DNA of 64,000 nucleotides from Candidimonas humi (GCF_019166065.1 NZ_JAHTBN010000007.1:124001-188000); one strand, 5' to 3'. Shown: positions 53,185 to 63,182, numbered from the stretch's first letter. Notes: generated by a model from the sequence alone, not told the origin. Made by a program: numbers and translations.

Positions 53185-53196
53185 CGGCGCGCGAAC

Positions 53197-54186
53197 TCAC
53201 TGCTTGATCACAATGTGCGTTTCGTCGATCAGCCGCCCCCACTTGGCGACCTCGTCGCCCAGCATGGTGGCAGCCTGCTGCGTATCCGTGAGCACGGGCA
53301 CCACGCCCTGCTGTTGCAGCTTGCCGCGTACCTGCGGGTCGTTCATTACGTGTTCCAGCCCGGCATTCAGGCGCCGCAGTTCGGCATCGGGAGTGCCCTT
53401 GGGCACAAGCACACCGTACAAGGACGTCACATCCAGGCCTTTGAGCCCCTGCTCGGCCAGCGTGGGCACCTTGGGCAGCAAGGGCACGCGCGTATCCCCC
53501 GCGATGCCTATGGCCTTGATCTTTCCTGTGGGCAGGTTGGCCAGCGTGGTCGGCGTGGTGGCGAACATGATCTGGATCTGGCCCGACATGAGATCCAGCA
53601 TGGCCGGCGCCGAACCGCGATACGGCACGTGCAGGATATTCACGCCCGCGCGCAGCCGGAACAGCTCCCCGGCCACATGCTCGATCGAGCCCGCCCCCGA
53701 CGAGCCGAAGGAATCCTTGCCCGGATTCTTCTTGAGATAAGCGACGAGCTGCGGCAGCGTACCGGCCGGAACCGCGTGATTCACCACCAGCACCACCGGC
53801 AGCTTGCCGACCACGCCCACGGCCCGGAAATCCTTCGGGAAGTCGTAGCCCATGAGCTTCGACCCCAGCAGCTTGTGGTTCAGGGAATAGGAAGTCAGCG
53901 CGGCCATCAGGAGCGTGTAGCCATCGGGATTGGCGCGTGCCACGTACTGGGCGCCGATATTGCCGGAAAAGCCCGCTTTGTTCTCGACGATCACAGGCAC
54001 CTTCAGTTGTTGCGACAGCTTCTGCCCGATGATGCGCCCGACTATGTCGACCGCCCCGCCGGCGCTGTAGGGCACTACCAGCGTGATGGGCTTGTCCGGA
54101 TAGGCGGCCTGCGCCGCCAAAGGCCCGCACAGCGCCAAAATGCCTGCAATGCGGGAAATCCGGGAAAAGAAATTGGTCTTGCTCAT
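53197..54186 (-). CDS. Bug-family (TctC-like) tripartite tricarboxylate transporter receptor
   Basis: 329 residues with a signal peptide (hydrophobic core then AAQAAYP). Mature Bug motifs are YPDKPITLVVPYSAGG, VENKAGFSGNIGA, NPDGYTLLMA, HVPYRGSAPAMLDLMSGQI and LGVLVPKGTP-like VLVPKGTPDA. Bug proteins bind small carboxylates and are greatly expanded in Bordetella-type bacteria. The ATG at 54186 has a good Shine-Dalgarno (AGGAG). It is first in the catabolic operon, so its ligand is probably the acid activated by the CoA ligase. No TctA/TctB membrane genes are adjacent. Confidence 0.92.
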   Translation of the reverse strand: MSKTNFFSRISRIAGILALCGPLAAQAAYPDKPITLVVPYSAGGAVDIVGRIIGQKLSQQLKVPVIVENKAGFSGNIGAQYVARANPDGYTLLMAALTSYSLNHKLLGSKLMGYDFPKDFRAVGVVGKLPVVLVVNHAVPAGTLPQLVAYLKKNPGKDSFGSSGAGSIEHVAGELFRLRAGVNILHVPYRGSAPAMLDLMSGQIQIMFATTPTTLANLPTGKIKAIGIAGDTRVPLLPKVPTLAEQGLKGLDVTSLYGVLVPKGTPDAELRRLNAGLEHVMNDPQVRGKLQQQGVVPVLTDTQQAATMLGDEVAKWGRLIDETHIVIKQ

Positions 54187-54509
54187 GCGTGTCTCCTGGG
54201 AGAAAGCCATCCTGGGCTTTCTTGTTATGTGTGCGTGCCCAAATTCTATAATATTTTTTTATTGTCTAGCAATATTTATATATTGTTTATTCGGAACTGA
54301 TTCAGACTGCGGCGGGCGCGTCGCGCGGCCGGGCCATCGGCTGGGGGAAAAATTTGAAGCGGGGCGATGCACTGTCGCGCGCCCCGCGGCAGGAATTCCT
54401 TGCGCAGGCCCGCCGCACCATGCCGGCCAGGCCCGGCTATCGTATATAGTTAGCGCTGCCCCGCAGGGCTGCAGCACCTCCCTCCCCCCGCCTTGAATGA
54501 GGAGTACCC
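54187..54509. promoter_or_regulatory. 323-bp divergent intergenic region between Bug receptor and ppc genes
   Basis: No gene seen. The part next to the receptor gene (about 54240-54295) is strongly AT-rich and contains repeated ATTG/CAAT half-sites: ATTG-TCTAG-CAAT (54261-54273) and CAATAT-TTAT-ATATTG (54270-54285). These could bind the IclR protein, but that is a guess. A TATATAG-like box near 54441 could serve ppc. Confidence 0.45.
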
Positions 54510-57398
54510 GTGAACCTGCCCGCAACAAGCCATCCGGAATCGCTTCCCGGCCTGCGCACCGACATCCGCATGCTGGGCAAAATATTGGGCGAGGTCATAC
54601 GCGAATGCGAGGGCGCGGCAGTCTACGACATCATCGAGAAGCTGCGCCGCGCTGCCGTTTCGTTCCGGCGCGAGGGCAAGATCCGCGACAGCCGCCTGCT
54701 CGAGCGCCAGATCCGCGGGCTCGACGCCAGGCAGGTGAACTCGGTGATCCGCGCCTTCACTTATTTCCTGCACCTGTCCAATATCGCCGAAGACCGCGAC
54801 CAGAACCGGCGCCAGCGCCACCATGCGCTAAGCGGGCGCGGCCCGCAGCGCGGCAGCCTGGGGCACGCTATCGAATTCCTGCAGGACAAGGGGGTCAGCA
54901 GCCGCAAGATCCTGCGCGCGCTGGCCGAGGCTTGCGTGACCCCGGTGCTGACCGCGCACCCTACCGAAGTGCAGCGCAAGAGCACGCTCGACCTGCACCG
55001 CGAGATCGCGCTGCAACTCGCACGCAACGATAACCAGTTGACGCCTGACGAAGACCAATGGCTGCAGCGCCGCCTCGCCGGCCTGGTCTCGACCCTGTGG
55101 CAGACGCGGCTGCTGCGGCGCCAGAAGCTGACGGTGCTCGACGAGATCAACAATGCCCTGGGCTTCTATCACAGTACCTTCCTGGCCGCCATCCCGCGCC
55201 TGTACCAGGACCTGGCCAGGCTGTTGCAGCGCCCTGGGCGGTCGCTGTTCAAGGTGGACGCAAGCCCCCTACCCGCGTTCCTGCGCATGGGTAGCTGGAT
55301 AGGCGGCGACCGCGACGGCAATCCGAACGTAAACGCCGCAACGCTGGAGCAGGCTCTGCTGCGCCAGTCCACCGTCGCCCTGCAGCACTACCTGCTGGAA
55401 GTCAAGGAACTGGGCACCGAGCTGTCGATGTCGCAATCCCTGGAACACGCCAGCCCCGGACTGCTCGCGCTGGCGCAAGCCAGCCAGGATCCGTCGCCGC
55501 AACGCGCCGACGAACCTTATCGCCGCGCCTTCATACACATGTACGCGCGGCTGGACGCCACCGCGCAGGAGCTCACCGGCGAGCGTCTCGCGCGGCGGCC
55601 TACCTACCCGGCCGCGCCTTACGAGGACGCGGCACAATTCCAGGCCGACCTGCAGACCGTCGCCGACTCGCTGGCGCAGCATCATGGCGGGCTGATCGCG
55701 ATGCTGCGCCTGAACGCCCTGCTGCAGGCCGTCAGCGTGTTCGGCTTTCATCTGGCCACGGTCGACCTGCGCCAGAGCTCCGACGTGCATGAACGGGTGC
55801 TCACGGAACTGTTCAAGGCCGCCGGCGTGCGCCACGGCGACACCGTGGTCGACTACGCAGGCCTGGGCGAAGAAGCACGCATCGCGCTGCTGCGCAGCGA
55901 ATTGCGCGAAACCCGCCCGCTGGTGTCGCCCTGGATCCGCTATAGCGCCGAGACCGAAAAAGAACTGGCCATCTTGCGTGCCGCGGCGGCGGCGCGCCGC
56001 CGCTATGGCGCCCAGGCCGTGGTCCAGTCCATCGTGTCCCACACCGAGACGCTCAGCGACCTGCTGGAAGTATTGGTGCTGCAGCAGGAAACCGGGCTCA
56101 TCGCCCCGGGGGCCACAAACGCCCCCGACGGCGAAGCCGGCGATGCGCCCTCCCGCGGCTGCGCGGACGGGCTCATGGTGGTGCCGCTGTTCGAAACCAT
56201 TCCCGACCTCGAGCGCGGCCCGGACATCATGGCCGAGTGGCTGGACTTGCCGGAAGTCGCCGAGCGCGTCCGCCACTGCCAGGGCGGCATCCAGGAAGTC
56301 ATGCTGGGCTATTCGGACAGCAACAAGGACGGCGGCTATCTCACTTCCACCTGGTCGCTCTATCGCGCCGAAAGGCGGATGGTCGAAGTCTTCAAGCAGC
56401 GCAAAGTGCGCCTGCGCCTGTTCCATGGCCGCGGCGGCTCGGTGGGGCGCGGCGGCGGATCCAGCGTCGACGCGATCCTGGCCCAGCCGCCCGGCACGGT
56501 CGACAACCAGATCCGGCTCACCGAGCAGGGCGAAGTCATACAGAGCAAGTACAAGGACAGCGAGGTCGGGCGCTGGCACCTGGAACTGCTGGTGGCCGCC
56601 ACGCTGGAAACCAGCCTCAGCCCGCGGCGCTCGGCGTCCCAGGCCGAAGACGAGAACATGCAGCGCTACGGCGCCGCGCTGGCGCTGATGTCCGACGCGG
56701 CGCAAAGCGCCTATCGCGACCTGGTCTACCAGACCCCCGGTTTCGCCGATTATTTTTTCGCCTCGACCCCGATACTGGAGATTGCCGGCCTGAACATAGG
56801 CTCGCGGCCGGCGGCGCGCAAGCCCAGCCGCCGCATCGAAGACCTGCGCGCCATCCCCTGGGGGTTTTCCTGGGCGCAATGCCGGCTGATGCTCACTGGC
56901 TGGTACGGGCTGGGCACGGCCATACAGGCCTATCTGGAACGGGGCGGCCCGGGCTGCCCCGAAAGCCAGAGCGCCAGGCTGGCGCAATTGCGCCGCATGG
57001 CGCGCTCGTGGCCGTTTTTCTACACGCTATTGTCGAACGCCGAAATGGTGCTGGCCAAGACCGACCTGGCGATCGCCCGGCGCTATTCCCTGCTGGTGCC
57101 GGACAAGAAGCTGCGCACCCGCGTCTTCGGCGCCATCGAGCGCGAACACGCGCTGACGCTGGAGATGTTCCGGCTGGCAAGCTGCCGCGAGCTGCTGGAC
57201 GACAACCCGCAACTGCGCGCCTCGCTGAACGAGCGCTTTGCCTATATCGACCCGCTGAACCACCTGCAGGTCGAATTACTGCAGCGCCACCGCGGCAGCC
57301 CCTCGGGCGGCAAGGGCGCCGACGAAGAAAGCAGCACGCAGCGTGCCATACACATGACCATCAACGGCATCGCGGCAGGGCTGCGCAATTCCGGCTGA
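54510..57398 (+). CDS. ppc: Phosphoenolpyruvate carboxylase
   Basis: 962 residues, the usual family size. Hallmarks are [11 protein letters not shown] (catalytic His near 152), [10 protein letters not shown] near 270, [11 protein letters not shown] near 600, and the [13 protein letters not shown] active-site loop near 640. The C-terminus [13 protein letters not shown] corresponds to the allosteric-site tail. It converts PEP and bicarbonate to oxaloacetate to refill the TCA cycle. The GTG start at 54510 follows a strong Shine-Dalgarno (TGAGGAG at 54498-54504). It is monocistronic and convergent with the PsiF gene, with a hairpin in the gap. Confidence 0.97.
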   Translation: MNLPATSHPESLPGLRTDIRMLGKILGEVIRECEGAAVYDIIEKLRRAAVSFRREGKIRDSRLLERQIRGLDARQVNSVIRAFTYFLHLSNIAEDRDQNRRQRHHALSGRGPQRGSLGHAIEFLQDKGVSSRKILRALAEACVTPVLTAHPTEVQRKSTLDLHREIALQLARNDNQLTPDEDQWLQRRLAGLVSTLWQTRLLRRQKLTVLDEINNALGFYHSTFLAAIPRLYQDLARLLQRPGRSLFKVDASPLPAFLRMGSWIGGDRDGNPNVNAATLEQALLRQSTVALQHYLLEVKELGTELSMSQSLEHASPGLLALAQASQDPSPQRADEPYRRAFIHMYARLDATAQELTGERLARRPTYPAAPYEDAAQFQADLQTVADSLAQHHGGLIAMLRLNALLQAVSVFGFHLATVDLRQSSDVHERVLTELFKAAGVRHGDTVVDYAGLGEEARIALLRSELRETRPLVSPWIRYSAETEKELAILRAAAAARRRYGAQAVVQSIVSHTETLSDLLEVLVLQQETGLIAPGATNAPDGEAGDAPSRGCADGLMVVPLFETIPDLERGPDIMAEWLDLPEVAERVRHCQGGIQEVMLGYSDSNKDGGYLTSTWSLYRAERRMVEVFKQRKVRLRLFHGRGGSVGRGGGSSVDAILAQPPGTVDNQIRLTEQGEVIQSKYKDSEVGRWHLELLVAATLETSLSPRRSASQAEDENMQRYGAALALMSDAAQSAYRDLVYQTPGFADYFFASTPILEIAGLNIGSRPAARKPSRRIEDLRAIPWGFSWAQCRLMLTGWYGLGTAIQAYLERGGPGCPESQSARLAQLRRMARSWPFFYTLLSNAEMVLAKTDLAIARRYSLLVPDKKLRTRVFGAIEREHALTLEMFRLASCRELLDDNPQLRASLNERFAYIDPLNHLQVELLQRHRGSPSGGKGADEESSTQRAIHMTINGIAAGLRNSG

Positions 57399-57426
57399 GC
57401 CCCGCCGCGTGCCGGCCTGCGGGGCT
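57398..57426. terminator. Hairpin between convergent ppc and PsiF genes
   Basis: AGCCCCGC (57398-57405) and GCGGGGCT (57419-57426) form an 8-bp stem with a 13-nt loop in the 27-bp gap of two convergent genes. A bidirectional terminator is plausible although neither side has a clear U-tract. Confidence 0.45.
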
Positions 57427-57761
57427 TACTTGGCCTTCAGGCAGGTGCTCATGAAGGTCTTGCGCGCGTCGCCCTTGAGCGACTTGGACGAGGCCTGCGC
57501 ATTGCAGGTCTTCATGCGCTGCTGCGAGGACGACAGCTTCGAATCGGAATGGCTTTCCCCCTTCAGGCAGGACTTCATGAATTCCTTGCGAGTATCGCCC
57601 GTCTTGCCCGTGGCTTCCTTGTTGCAGGTGGTCATGCGTTCCTGCTGGGCGGTCTTGGGCTTGGACATGGCGGCGCCGCCGGATGTCGCGGCGTACACCG
57701 GGGCGGCGGCAAAGCCGCACAGGGCGGCGCAGGCCAATGCTGCGCGTATCGTTTTGAACAT
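57426..57761 (-). CDS. PsiF-repeat secreted protein
   Basis: 111 residues: a signal peptide (hydrophobic core about 5-20, ending PVYAATS) and two PsiF repeats. Both have the pattern M.TCN..A then K.FM..CLK (MTTCNKEA...FMKSCLKG and MKTCNAQA...FMSTCLKA). PsiF is phosphate-starvation-inducible in E. coli, and its function is unknown. The ATG at 57761 has a GAGGTG Shine-Dalgarno; the frame is open upstream without coding character. Confidence 0.88.
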   Translation of the reverse strand: MFKTIRAALACAALCGFAAAPVYAATSGGAAMSKPKTAQQERMTTCNKEATGKTGDTRKEFMKSCLKGESHSDSKLSSSQQRMKTCNAQASSKSLKGDARKTFMSTCLKAK

Positions 57762-58018
57762 GTGAAGCACCTCGTCGAAGTGGGTGTAGGTGCGCATATC
57801 TTGAGGCGCGTCCCGCATCGGCGCAAGCTGCCGCAAGCCCGGCTTGACATTTTTTTTGCAACAGAATTTGAAGCGCGCTCTATATTTCTTATAAATATAT
57901 ATAAATAACTAAAAATAATTATAATAGCGTGGGCCGAAACTTCCCAGGAACCGGTAACGCTTATGCTCTCAACCCCCGAACGCAGCCCCGCCACCCCATC
58001 CAAAGCAGGAGCCCGGCC
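57762..58018. promoter_or_regulatory. AT-rich divergent region between PsiF and TauE/SafE genes
   Basis: 257 bp. Positions about 57850-57930 are very AT-rich, with a TATAAT at 57920-57925 reading right and a TTGACA at 57844-57849. The two are not at promoter spacing from each other. No gene is seen. Confidence 0.4.
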
Positions 58019-58828
58019 ATGCCGCTGGTAATGCCTTTGGGCGCGGCAATCGGCCTGATGATGGGGCTGACCGGGGCGGGCGGCGGCATACTCGCGGTGC
58101 CGGCGCTGGTGATGGGCCTGGGCCTGAGCATGACGTCGGCCGCGCCGATAGCGCTGGCCGCGGTCGGCATCTCGGCCGCCGTGGGCGCGCTCGACGGCCT
58201 GAACCGGCGCATCGTGCGCTACAAGGCCGCCGCCTTGATGGCCGTGCTGGGCACGCTGTGCTCGCATGCGGGCATCGGGCTCGCCCACATCATTCCCGAC
58301 ACTGTCCTTACGGCGCTGTTCAGCGCAGTGATGCTGATCGTGTCCGTGCGCATGCTGCGGCGTGCGACCGCGCAAGGCGCCGGCCCGCTGCTGCGCGCCG
58401 ACCGGCCCTGCATGCTCAACCCGGCTACCGGACGGCTGCACTGGACGCGGCGATGCGCCGGCACGCTGGCCGGCATCGGCGCCACCGCCGGGCTATTCGC
58501 CGGCATGCTCGGCGTGGGCGGGGGCTTCGTGATCGTGCCCGCCTTCCGGCGCTATACCGATATCGACATGCACGGCATCGTCGCGACCTCGCTGATGGTG
58601 ATTGCCCTGATCTCGCTGGCCACGGTAGGCAGCGTGCTGCTGCACGGCACCCGCATCCCCGAAATAGGCTGGGTCTTCGTGGGATCGGCGGTGGTGGGCA
58701 TGATCGCCGGGCGCGCCGGCGCGCGCCATGTGCAGCCGCGCTTGCTGCAAATCGCATTTGCCCTCATCGCCGCCCTGGTGGCCGTGATCCTCGCCGTCCG
58801 CGTCGCCTGGCCTGGGCTGCTGGGCTGA
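58019..58828 (+). CDS. TauE/SafE-family membrane exporter
   Basis: 269 residues, about 7-8 helices in two homologous halves, each with the family's glycine-rich motif: GLTGAGGGILAVPAL near the N-terminus and GMLGVGGGFVIVPAF near 165. The family moves sulfite, sulfoacetate or other organosulfonates and anions out of the cell. The ATG at 58019 is preceded by AGGAG. It is convergent with the LysR gene and not in an obvious pathway context. Confidence 0.88.
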   Translation: MPLVMPLGAAIGLMMGLTGAGGGILAVPALVMGLGLSMTSAAPIALAAVGISAAVGALDGLNRRIVRYKAAALMAVLGTLCSHAGIGLAHIIPDTVLTALFSAVMLIVSVRMLRRATAQGAGPLLRADRPCMLNPATGRLHWTRRCAGTLAGIGATAGLFAGMLGVGGGFVIVPAFRRYTDIDMHGIVATSLMVIALISLATVGSVLLHGTRIPEIGWVFVGSAVVGMIAGRAGARHVQPRLLQIAFALIAALVAVILAVRVAWPGLLG

Positions 58829-58894
58829 TCCTGAAGGCGTCGGACTGCCGCGCGCGCGGCAAGCCGGCGCCGGCACGGCCCGAGCCGCCACGGC

Positions 58895-59797
58895 TCAGAA
58901 CGAAAAAGATTCCGAGATCAGCCGGCGCAGCCACTGGTTGCCGGGCTCGCGGTGGTTCCTGCCGTGCCAGAGCTGGCGGATGACGATCTCGGGCAAGCGG
59001 ATGGGGCAAGGCGCGAAGACCAGGCCGAAGGGCTTGAGCGTGCTTTCGGCATAGGCCTGGGGCACCACCGCGATCATGTCGGTGCTCTGCAATATATGGC
59101 CGACCGCCACGAAATGCGGCACGCTCAAGCGGGGCCCGTCGGTGAGGCCGGCGCGGCGCAGCGTCGCGTCCACGGTTCCGTGCCCGGTGCCGGCGGCGAC
59201 GATGGCCACACGCTCGGCCGCCTTGAACTCCTTCAGGCCGAAACCGCCCGCCGCCAAGCGGTGCCCGCGGCGGAATACGCACACGTAACGCTGGCGGAAC
59301 AAGCGGCGCTGGAAGAAGCCGTGGCGCAGGTCGGGCAGGAAGCCGATGGCCAGGTCCACCTGGCCGCTTTCCATTTCGCTGCGCAGGCTGATGGTGGTGT
59401 CGCGCACCGTGCTGACAGACACCCCGGGCGCCAGGCGCGCGAGACGTTTCATGAGTTCGGGCAGGAAATAGATTTCGCCGATATCGGACATGGCGATCGT
59501 GAAATTGCGCGTGCTGGTGGCCGGCTGGAATGACGCCGGGCCCGCCAGCGATGCACTCAACGTGCCCAGCGCCTGATCTATCGAGCCCGACAGTTCCTCG
59601 GCATAGTGCGTGGGCGCCATGCCGCGCGAAACCCTGACGAACAGCTCGTCGTCCAGGGCAAGGCGCAGCCGCCGCAGCGCGTTGCTTACTGCCGACTGCG
59701 ACAGCCCGAGCGCTTCGCCGGCCCGCGATACGCTGCGCAAGCGATACAGCTCGTTGAACACGAGCAGCAGGTTGAGGTCCAGGTCCTTGAGGTCCAT
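58895..59797 (-). CDS. LysR-family transcriptional regulator of the dioxygenase operon
   Basis: 300 residues. The N-terminal helix-turn-helix (SVSRAGEALGLSQSAVSNALRRLR) is followed by a PBP2-type effector domain (FTIAMSDIGEIYFLPELM, DLAIGFLPDLRHG). The pattern resembles NahR/NagR/NodD-type regulators, which control salicylate or aromatic dioxygenases. It is divergent from the Rieske dioxygenase genes, with a palindromic T-N11-A site between them, so it is the probable activator of that operon. The inducer is probably an aromatic acid. Confidence 0.92.
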   Translation of the reverse strand: MDLKDLDLNLLLVFNELYRLRSVSRAGEALGLSQSAVSNALRRLRLALDDELFVRVSRGMAPTHYAEELSGSIDQALGTLSASLAGPASFQPATSTRNFTIAMSDIGEIYFLPELMKRLARLAPGVSVSTVRDTTISLRSEMESGQVDLAIGFLPDLRHGFFQRRLFRQRYVCVFRRGHRLAAGGFGLKEFKAAERVAIVAAGTGHGTVDATLRRAGLTDGPRLSVPHFVAVGHILQSTDMIAVVPQAYAESTLKPFGLVFAPCPIRLPEIVIRQLWHGRNHREPGNQWLRRLISESFSF

Positions 59798-59807
59798 GCG
59801 GCGATAG

Positions 59808-59824
59808 TATCACCAGCAGTGATA
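59808..59824. promoter_or_regulatory. LysR-type operator between regulator and dioxygenase genes
   Basis: TATCAC-CAGCA-GTGATA, perfect 6-bp arms containing a T-N11-A LysR box, 11 bp upstream of the LysR start. A TATAAA box at 59848-59853 lies downstream towards the dioxygenase genes. It lacks a good -35, as expected for an activator-dependent promoter. Confidence 0.65.
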
Positions 59825-59910
59825 GTTTTTATTTACATAGTTCCATTTATAAATATCCAGGCTTCGTGCATGATGTGCCGAGAACATCGAACATAAAACC
59901 GGAGACCTCC

Positions 59911-61170
59911 ATGAGCCAGCCTCTCGACGGCCCCTCTACCGCACGCCGCTGGAACGGCGAGGGCACGAGCCGAACCCCTTTCTGGGCCTATACCGACGAT
60001 TCCTTGTACCGCCGCGAACTCGAGCGGTTCTTCTATTCGGGCCACTGGAACTATGTGGGCCTGGAAGCCGAAATACCGCAAGCCGGCGACTTCAAGCGCA
60101 CCACCATCGGCGAACGCTCGGTCATCCTGGTGCGCGCCGAAGACGGCGGGATCCACGTCGTCGAAAACGTCTGCGCCCACCGCGGCGTGCAGTTCTGCCG
60201 CGAGCGCTACGGCAACCGCAAGGACTTCACCTGTCCGTATCATCAATGGAACTACGACCTCAAGGGCAATCTGCTGGGCGTCCCTTTTCGCCGCGGCGTC
60301 AAACAGAACGGCAAGGTCAACGGCGGCATGCCCGCCGACTTCGACCCTAAAGACCATGGCCTGAACCAGCTCGCGGTGGCAGTGCGCAACGGCGTGGTGT
60401 TCGCCTCCTTCGACCACGGCATCGAAGCGCTGGAAGACTATCTGGGCCCCACCATCCTGGAATATTTCGACAGGGTCTTCGACGGCCGCAAACTCACCAT
60501 TCTCGGCTACAGCCGGCAGCGCATTCCGGGCAACTGGAAGCTCATGCAGGAAAACATCAAAGACCCCTACCATCCGGGCCTGTTGCATACCTGGTTCGTG
60601 ACCTTCGGCTTGTGGCGCGCCGACAATCAGTCCGAACTGAAGATGGACGCGCACTTCCGCCACGCCGCCATGATTTCCACGCGGGGCACGGGCGGCAAGG
60701 GCGCGGTGACGGCGGGGGTTTCCAGTTTCAAGGAACAGATGAGCCTGCACGACGACCGCTTGCTCGACGTGGTGCAGGAACCCTGGTGGCGCGGCCCGAC
60801 CGCGGTCATGCTTACGCTGTTTCCGAGCGTCATCATCCAGCAGCAAGTGAACTCGGTATCCACTCGCCACATCCAGCCCAGCGGCGCCGATTCCTTCGAT
60901 TTCGTCTGGACCCATTTCGGCTTCGAGGAAGACTCCCCGGAAATGACGCGGCGCCGGCTGCGCCAGGCCAATCTGTTCGGGCCCGGGGGCTTCGTCTCGG
61001 CCGACGACGGCGAGGTCATCGAGTTCTCGCAGGACGGTTTCCGCCAGAAGCCCGAGCACAGCACCATCGCGGAACTGGGCGGACGCGGCGTGGAGAACAC
61101 CGACCACATGGTCACCGAGACCCTGATACGCGGCATGTACGACTATTGGCGCAAAGTGATGGAGCAGTGA
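59911..61170 (+). CDS. Rieske non-haem iron dioxygenase, alpha subunit (anthranilate/salicylate-type)
   Basis: 419 residues. The Rieske centre is CAHRG with Cys 88/His 90 and CPYHQW with Cys 108/His 111. The mononuclear iron site is in NIKDPYHPGLLHTW: bridging Asp 218, ligands His 221 and His 226, with a further Asp expected near 362-370. The stretch DFVWTHFGFEED followed by RRRLRQANLFGPGGF recalls AndAc (anthranilate 1,2-dioxygenase) and NagG (salicylate 5-hydroxylase) types, so an aromatic acid is the likely substrate. The ATG at 59911 follows GGAGAC. The beta-subunit gene starts 1 bp after the stop. Exact substrate not assignable. Confidence 0.92.
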   Translation: MSQPLDGPSTARRWNGEGTSRTPFWAYTDDSLYRRELERFFYSGHWNYVGLEAEIPQAGDFKRTTIGERSVILVRAEDGGIHVVENVCAHRGVQFCRERYGNRKDFTCPYHQWNYDLKGNLLGVPFRRGVKQNGKVNGGMPADFDPKDHGLNQLAVAVRNGVVFASFDHGIEALEDYLGPTILEYFDRVFDGRKLTILGYSRQRIPGNWKLMQENIKDPYHPGLLHTWFVTFGLWRADNQSELKMDAHFRHAAMISTRGTGGKGAVTAGVSSFKEQMSLHDDRLLDVVQEPWWRGPTAVMLTLFPSVIIQQQVNSVSTRHIQPSGADSFDFVWTHFGFEEDSPEMTRRRLRQANLFGPGGFVSADDGEVIEFSQDGFRQKPEHSTIAELGGRGVENTDHMVTETLIRGMYDYWRKVMEQ

Positions 61171-61171
61171 G

Positions 61172-61642
61172 ATGGACTTCGACACCTACTATTCGGTCGT
61201 GGCGCTCTATGCGGAATACGCGTCTGCACTGGACGACCGGCGCTGGGACGCATGGCCCGAATTCTTCGTCGACGATTGCGTCTACAAGGTGCAGCCGCGC
61301 GAAAACTACGATCGCGGCTTCCCATTGGCCACGCTGTCGTTCGAAAGCAAGGACATGCTGAAAGATCGCATCTACGGCGCCACCGAAACCATATTCCACG
61401 AACCCTATTACCAGCGCCACGTGGTGGGGCTGCCGAAAATCGGCAAGATCGACGCGCAGCACATCGAATCGCAGGCCAACTACTCGGTATTCCGCACCCG
61501 CAGCGACGGCGTGTCCACCGTCTACAACGTGGGCCGCTACATCGACGTCATCCGGCGCGGCCCGCAAGGGCTGAAGTTCCAATCCCGGCTGTGCATCTTC
61601 GATACCGAGATGATTCCCAATTCCCTGATCTATCCGATATGA
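61172..61642 (+). CDS. Rieske dioxygenase beta subunit
   Basis: 156 residues of the SnoaL-like/ring-hydroxylating beta family: [39 protein letters not shown] and [13 protein letters not shown]. This matches the small subunits that pair with anthranilate/salicylate-type alpha subunits. It is structural in an alpha3beta3 oxygenase and carries no metal. It lies tightly between the alpha and ferredoxin genes. Confidence 0.92.
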   Translation: MDFDTYYSVVALYAEYASALDDRRWDAWPEFFVDDCVYKVQPRENYDRGFPLATLSFESKDMLKDRIYGATETIFHEPYYQRHVVGLPKIGKIDAQHIESQANYSVFRTRSDGVSTVYNVGRYIDVIRRGPQGLKFQSRLCIFDTEMIPNSLIYPI

Positions 61643-61649
61643 GCCCGAC

Positions 61650-61964
61650 ATGAACGAAGACTGGATCGCAGCCATCGCCGCCGACGAGGTGCCCGAAGAC
61701 GACGTCACCGCGGTAGAGGTGGCGGGCAAGGATATTGCCTTCTACAAAACCGAAGGCCGGTATTACGCCACCGACAACCTCTGTACCCACGGCCATGCCA
61801 GGCTGTGCGACGGCTTCCTGTATGGCCACGAGATCGAGTGCCCGCTGCACCAGGGCCGCTTCGACATCCGCGACGGCCGCCCGTTGTGCGCGCCGGTCAG
61901 CGCGCCGATCAAGGCCTACGCCGTCAAGGTGGAAAACGGCCAGGTGCTGGTGAACTTGGCCTGA
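61650..61964 (+). CDS. Rieske-type ferredoxin component of the dioxygenase
   Basis: 104 residues with a [2Fe-2S] Rieske motif: [11 protein letters not shown] then CPLHQGRFD (two Cys, two His). It passes electrons to the alpha subunit. It starts 7 bp after the beta-subunit stop. A flavoprotein reductase gene, normally the fourth component, is not present downstream; the next gene is a transporter. Confidence 0.92.
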   Translation: MNEDWIAAIAADEVPEDDVTAVEVAGKDIAFYKTEGRYYATDNLCTHGHARLCDGFLYGHEIECPLHQGRFDIRDGRPLCAPVSAPIKAYAVKVENGQVLVNLA

Positions 61965-61972
61965 GGCCTCGC

Positions 61973-61997
61973 CTACGCCATGCGGGGCATGGCGTAG
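61973..61997 (+). terminator. Perfect hairpin after the ferredoxin gene
   Basis: CTACGCCATGC-GGG-GCATGGCGTAG: 11-bp perfect stem, 3-nt loop, 8 bp after the ferredoxin stop and 66 bp before the transporter start. There is no strong T-tract, so it could be a partial terminator, an mRNA-stabilising hairpin or an operator for the transporter gene. Confidence 0.5.
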
Positions 61998-62063
61998 AAT
62001 GCCTGATTTGGTCGTTGCGGCATACGCGCAATCCGGACCGCGCGACGACAGGAAGGCACATCA

Positions 62064-63182
62064 TTGAGCGACGCTCCCGTCCAGACCACAGACAAGAACT
62101 CCCGCTACGCCTCGCTGGTGCTCGGCATGTCGCTGCCCGCCGACACTGTGTTGTATCTGGTGCTGCCGCTGTACGCGGACCAATTCGGCATCACACTGGC
62201 CGAAGCCGGCATACTGCTGGCGGCCAACCGGCTGATACGCATCGCCGGCTACAGCACCGTGGCCAGGCTCTACGGCAAGCATGGCGACCGCGCCTCCTGC
62301 ACGCTGGCCGCGGCGGCCGCGGCGGTTTGCGCGGCCGGCTATGCCGCCTGCTCGGGCTTCTGGGCATTGCTGGTGTTCCGCCTGCTGTGGGGCCTGTCGT
62401 ACGCGGCGCTGAATCTTTCCACCCAGGCGCTGGCCACCGCCGAGCTGGCGGGCGCGGCGCGCCGCACGGGCCAGTCGCGCGCGCTGATTGCGCTGGGCCC
62501 CATGCTGGCGCTGCCGCTGTCGGCGGTCTCGGCGGAACACTTCACGCCGCGCCCCTTCTTTCTGATCCTGGCCGTCGTGGCCCTGTGCGCAGTGCCGGTC
62601 GCGCTGCGCCTGCCCGCCGGCCAAGGCCATATCAAGCCCCGTGAACGGCGCTTCAGGCTGCCCGGCGCGCTCGACATCTGGTCTTTTGTCGAGGGGCTGG
62701 TGCTCGACGGGCTGTTCATCGTCGGCCTGTCTTTCCTGGGCCGGAGCATCGCCCCGACCGGCGCAGTAGTCATCGCCGGCCTGCTGCTGGGCCTGCGCTA
62801 CCTGGCGGAAATCATGCTCAGCCCCGTGGGCGGCCACGCCGCCGAGAAATACGGCGCCGAGCGCATGCTGGTCACCTTGTCGGTGACGACCTCGGTGGCG
62901 CTGGTGGGCTTCGGCGCGGGCTGGCTGTGGGCCTGCGCCGCGGCGGTCGTGGTGCTGCGCGCGCTGCAACTGCCGCTCATCGCCCCCATCGTCGCCCAAC
63001 GCTATCCGGGCTCGCAGCGCGTACACGCGCTGGCCACGCGTGCGATATGGCGCGACATCGGCGCCGGCGTCGGCCCTATGATGGCCGGCGTATTGCTGCC
63101 GGTGACTTCGTCGCTGCTGCTGTATGGCACCGCCGCGGCATGCCTGGCGGCCTCCGCGCTGGCCTGTCGCAGCCGGCGCTAA
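62064..63182 (+). CDS. MFS transporter
   Basis: 372 residues, about 12 helices: first helix YLVLPLYADQF, a mid-protein break near RERRFRLPGALD, and a loop HAAEKYGAERM in place of the usual motif A. The start is a TTG at 62064 supported by AGGAAGG at 62050-62056. It follows the dioxygenase genes and may import the aromatic substrate, but it is separated from them by a hairpin, and the short MFS family it belongs to is not typical of aromatic-acid importers. Substrate unknown. Confidence 0.85.
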   Translation: MSDAPVQTTDKNSRYASLVLGMSLPADTVLYLVLPLYADQFGITLAEAGILLAANRLIRIAGYSTVARLYGKHGDRASCTLAAAAAAVCAAGYAACSGFWALLVFRLLWGLSYAALNLSTQALATAELAGAARRTGQSRALIALGPMLALPLSAVSAEHFTPRPFFLILAVVALCAVPVALRLPAGQGHIKPRERRFRLPGALDIWSFVEGLVLDGLFIVGLSFLGRSIAPTGAVVIAGLLLGLRYLAEIMLSPVGGHAAEKYGAERMLVTLSVTTSVALVGFGAGWLWACAAAVVVLRALQLPLIAPIVAQRYPGSQRVHALATRAIWRDIGAGVGPMMAGVLLPVTSSLLLYGTAAACLAASALACRSRR

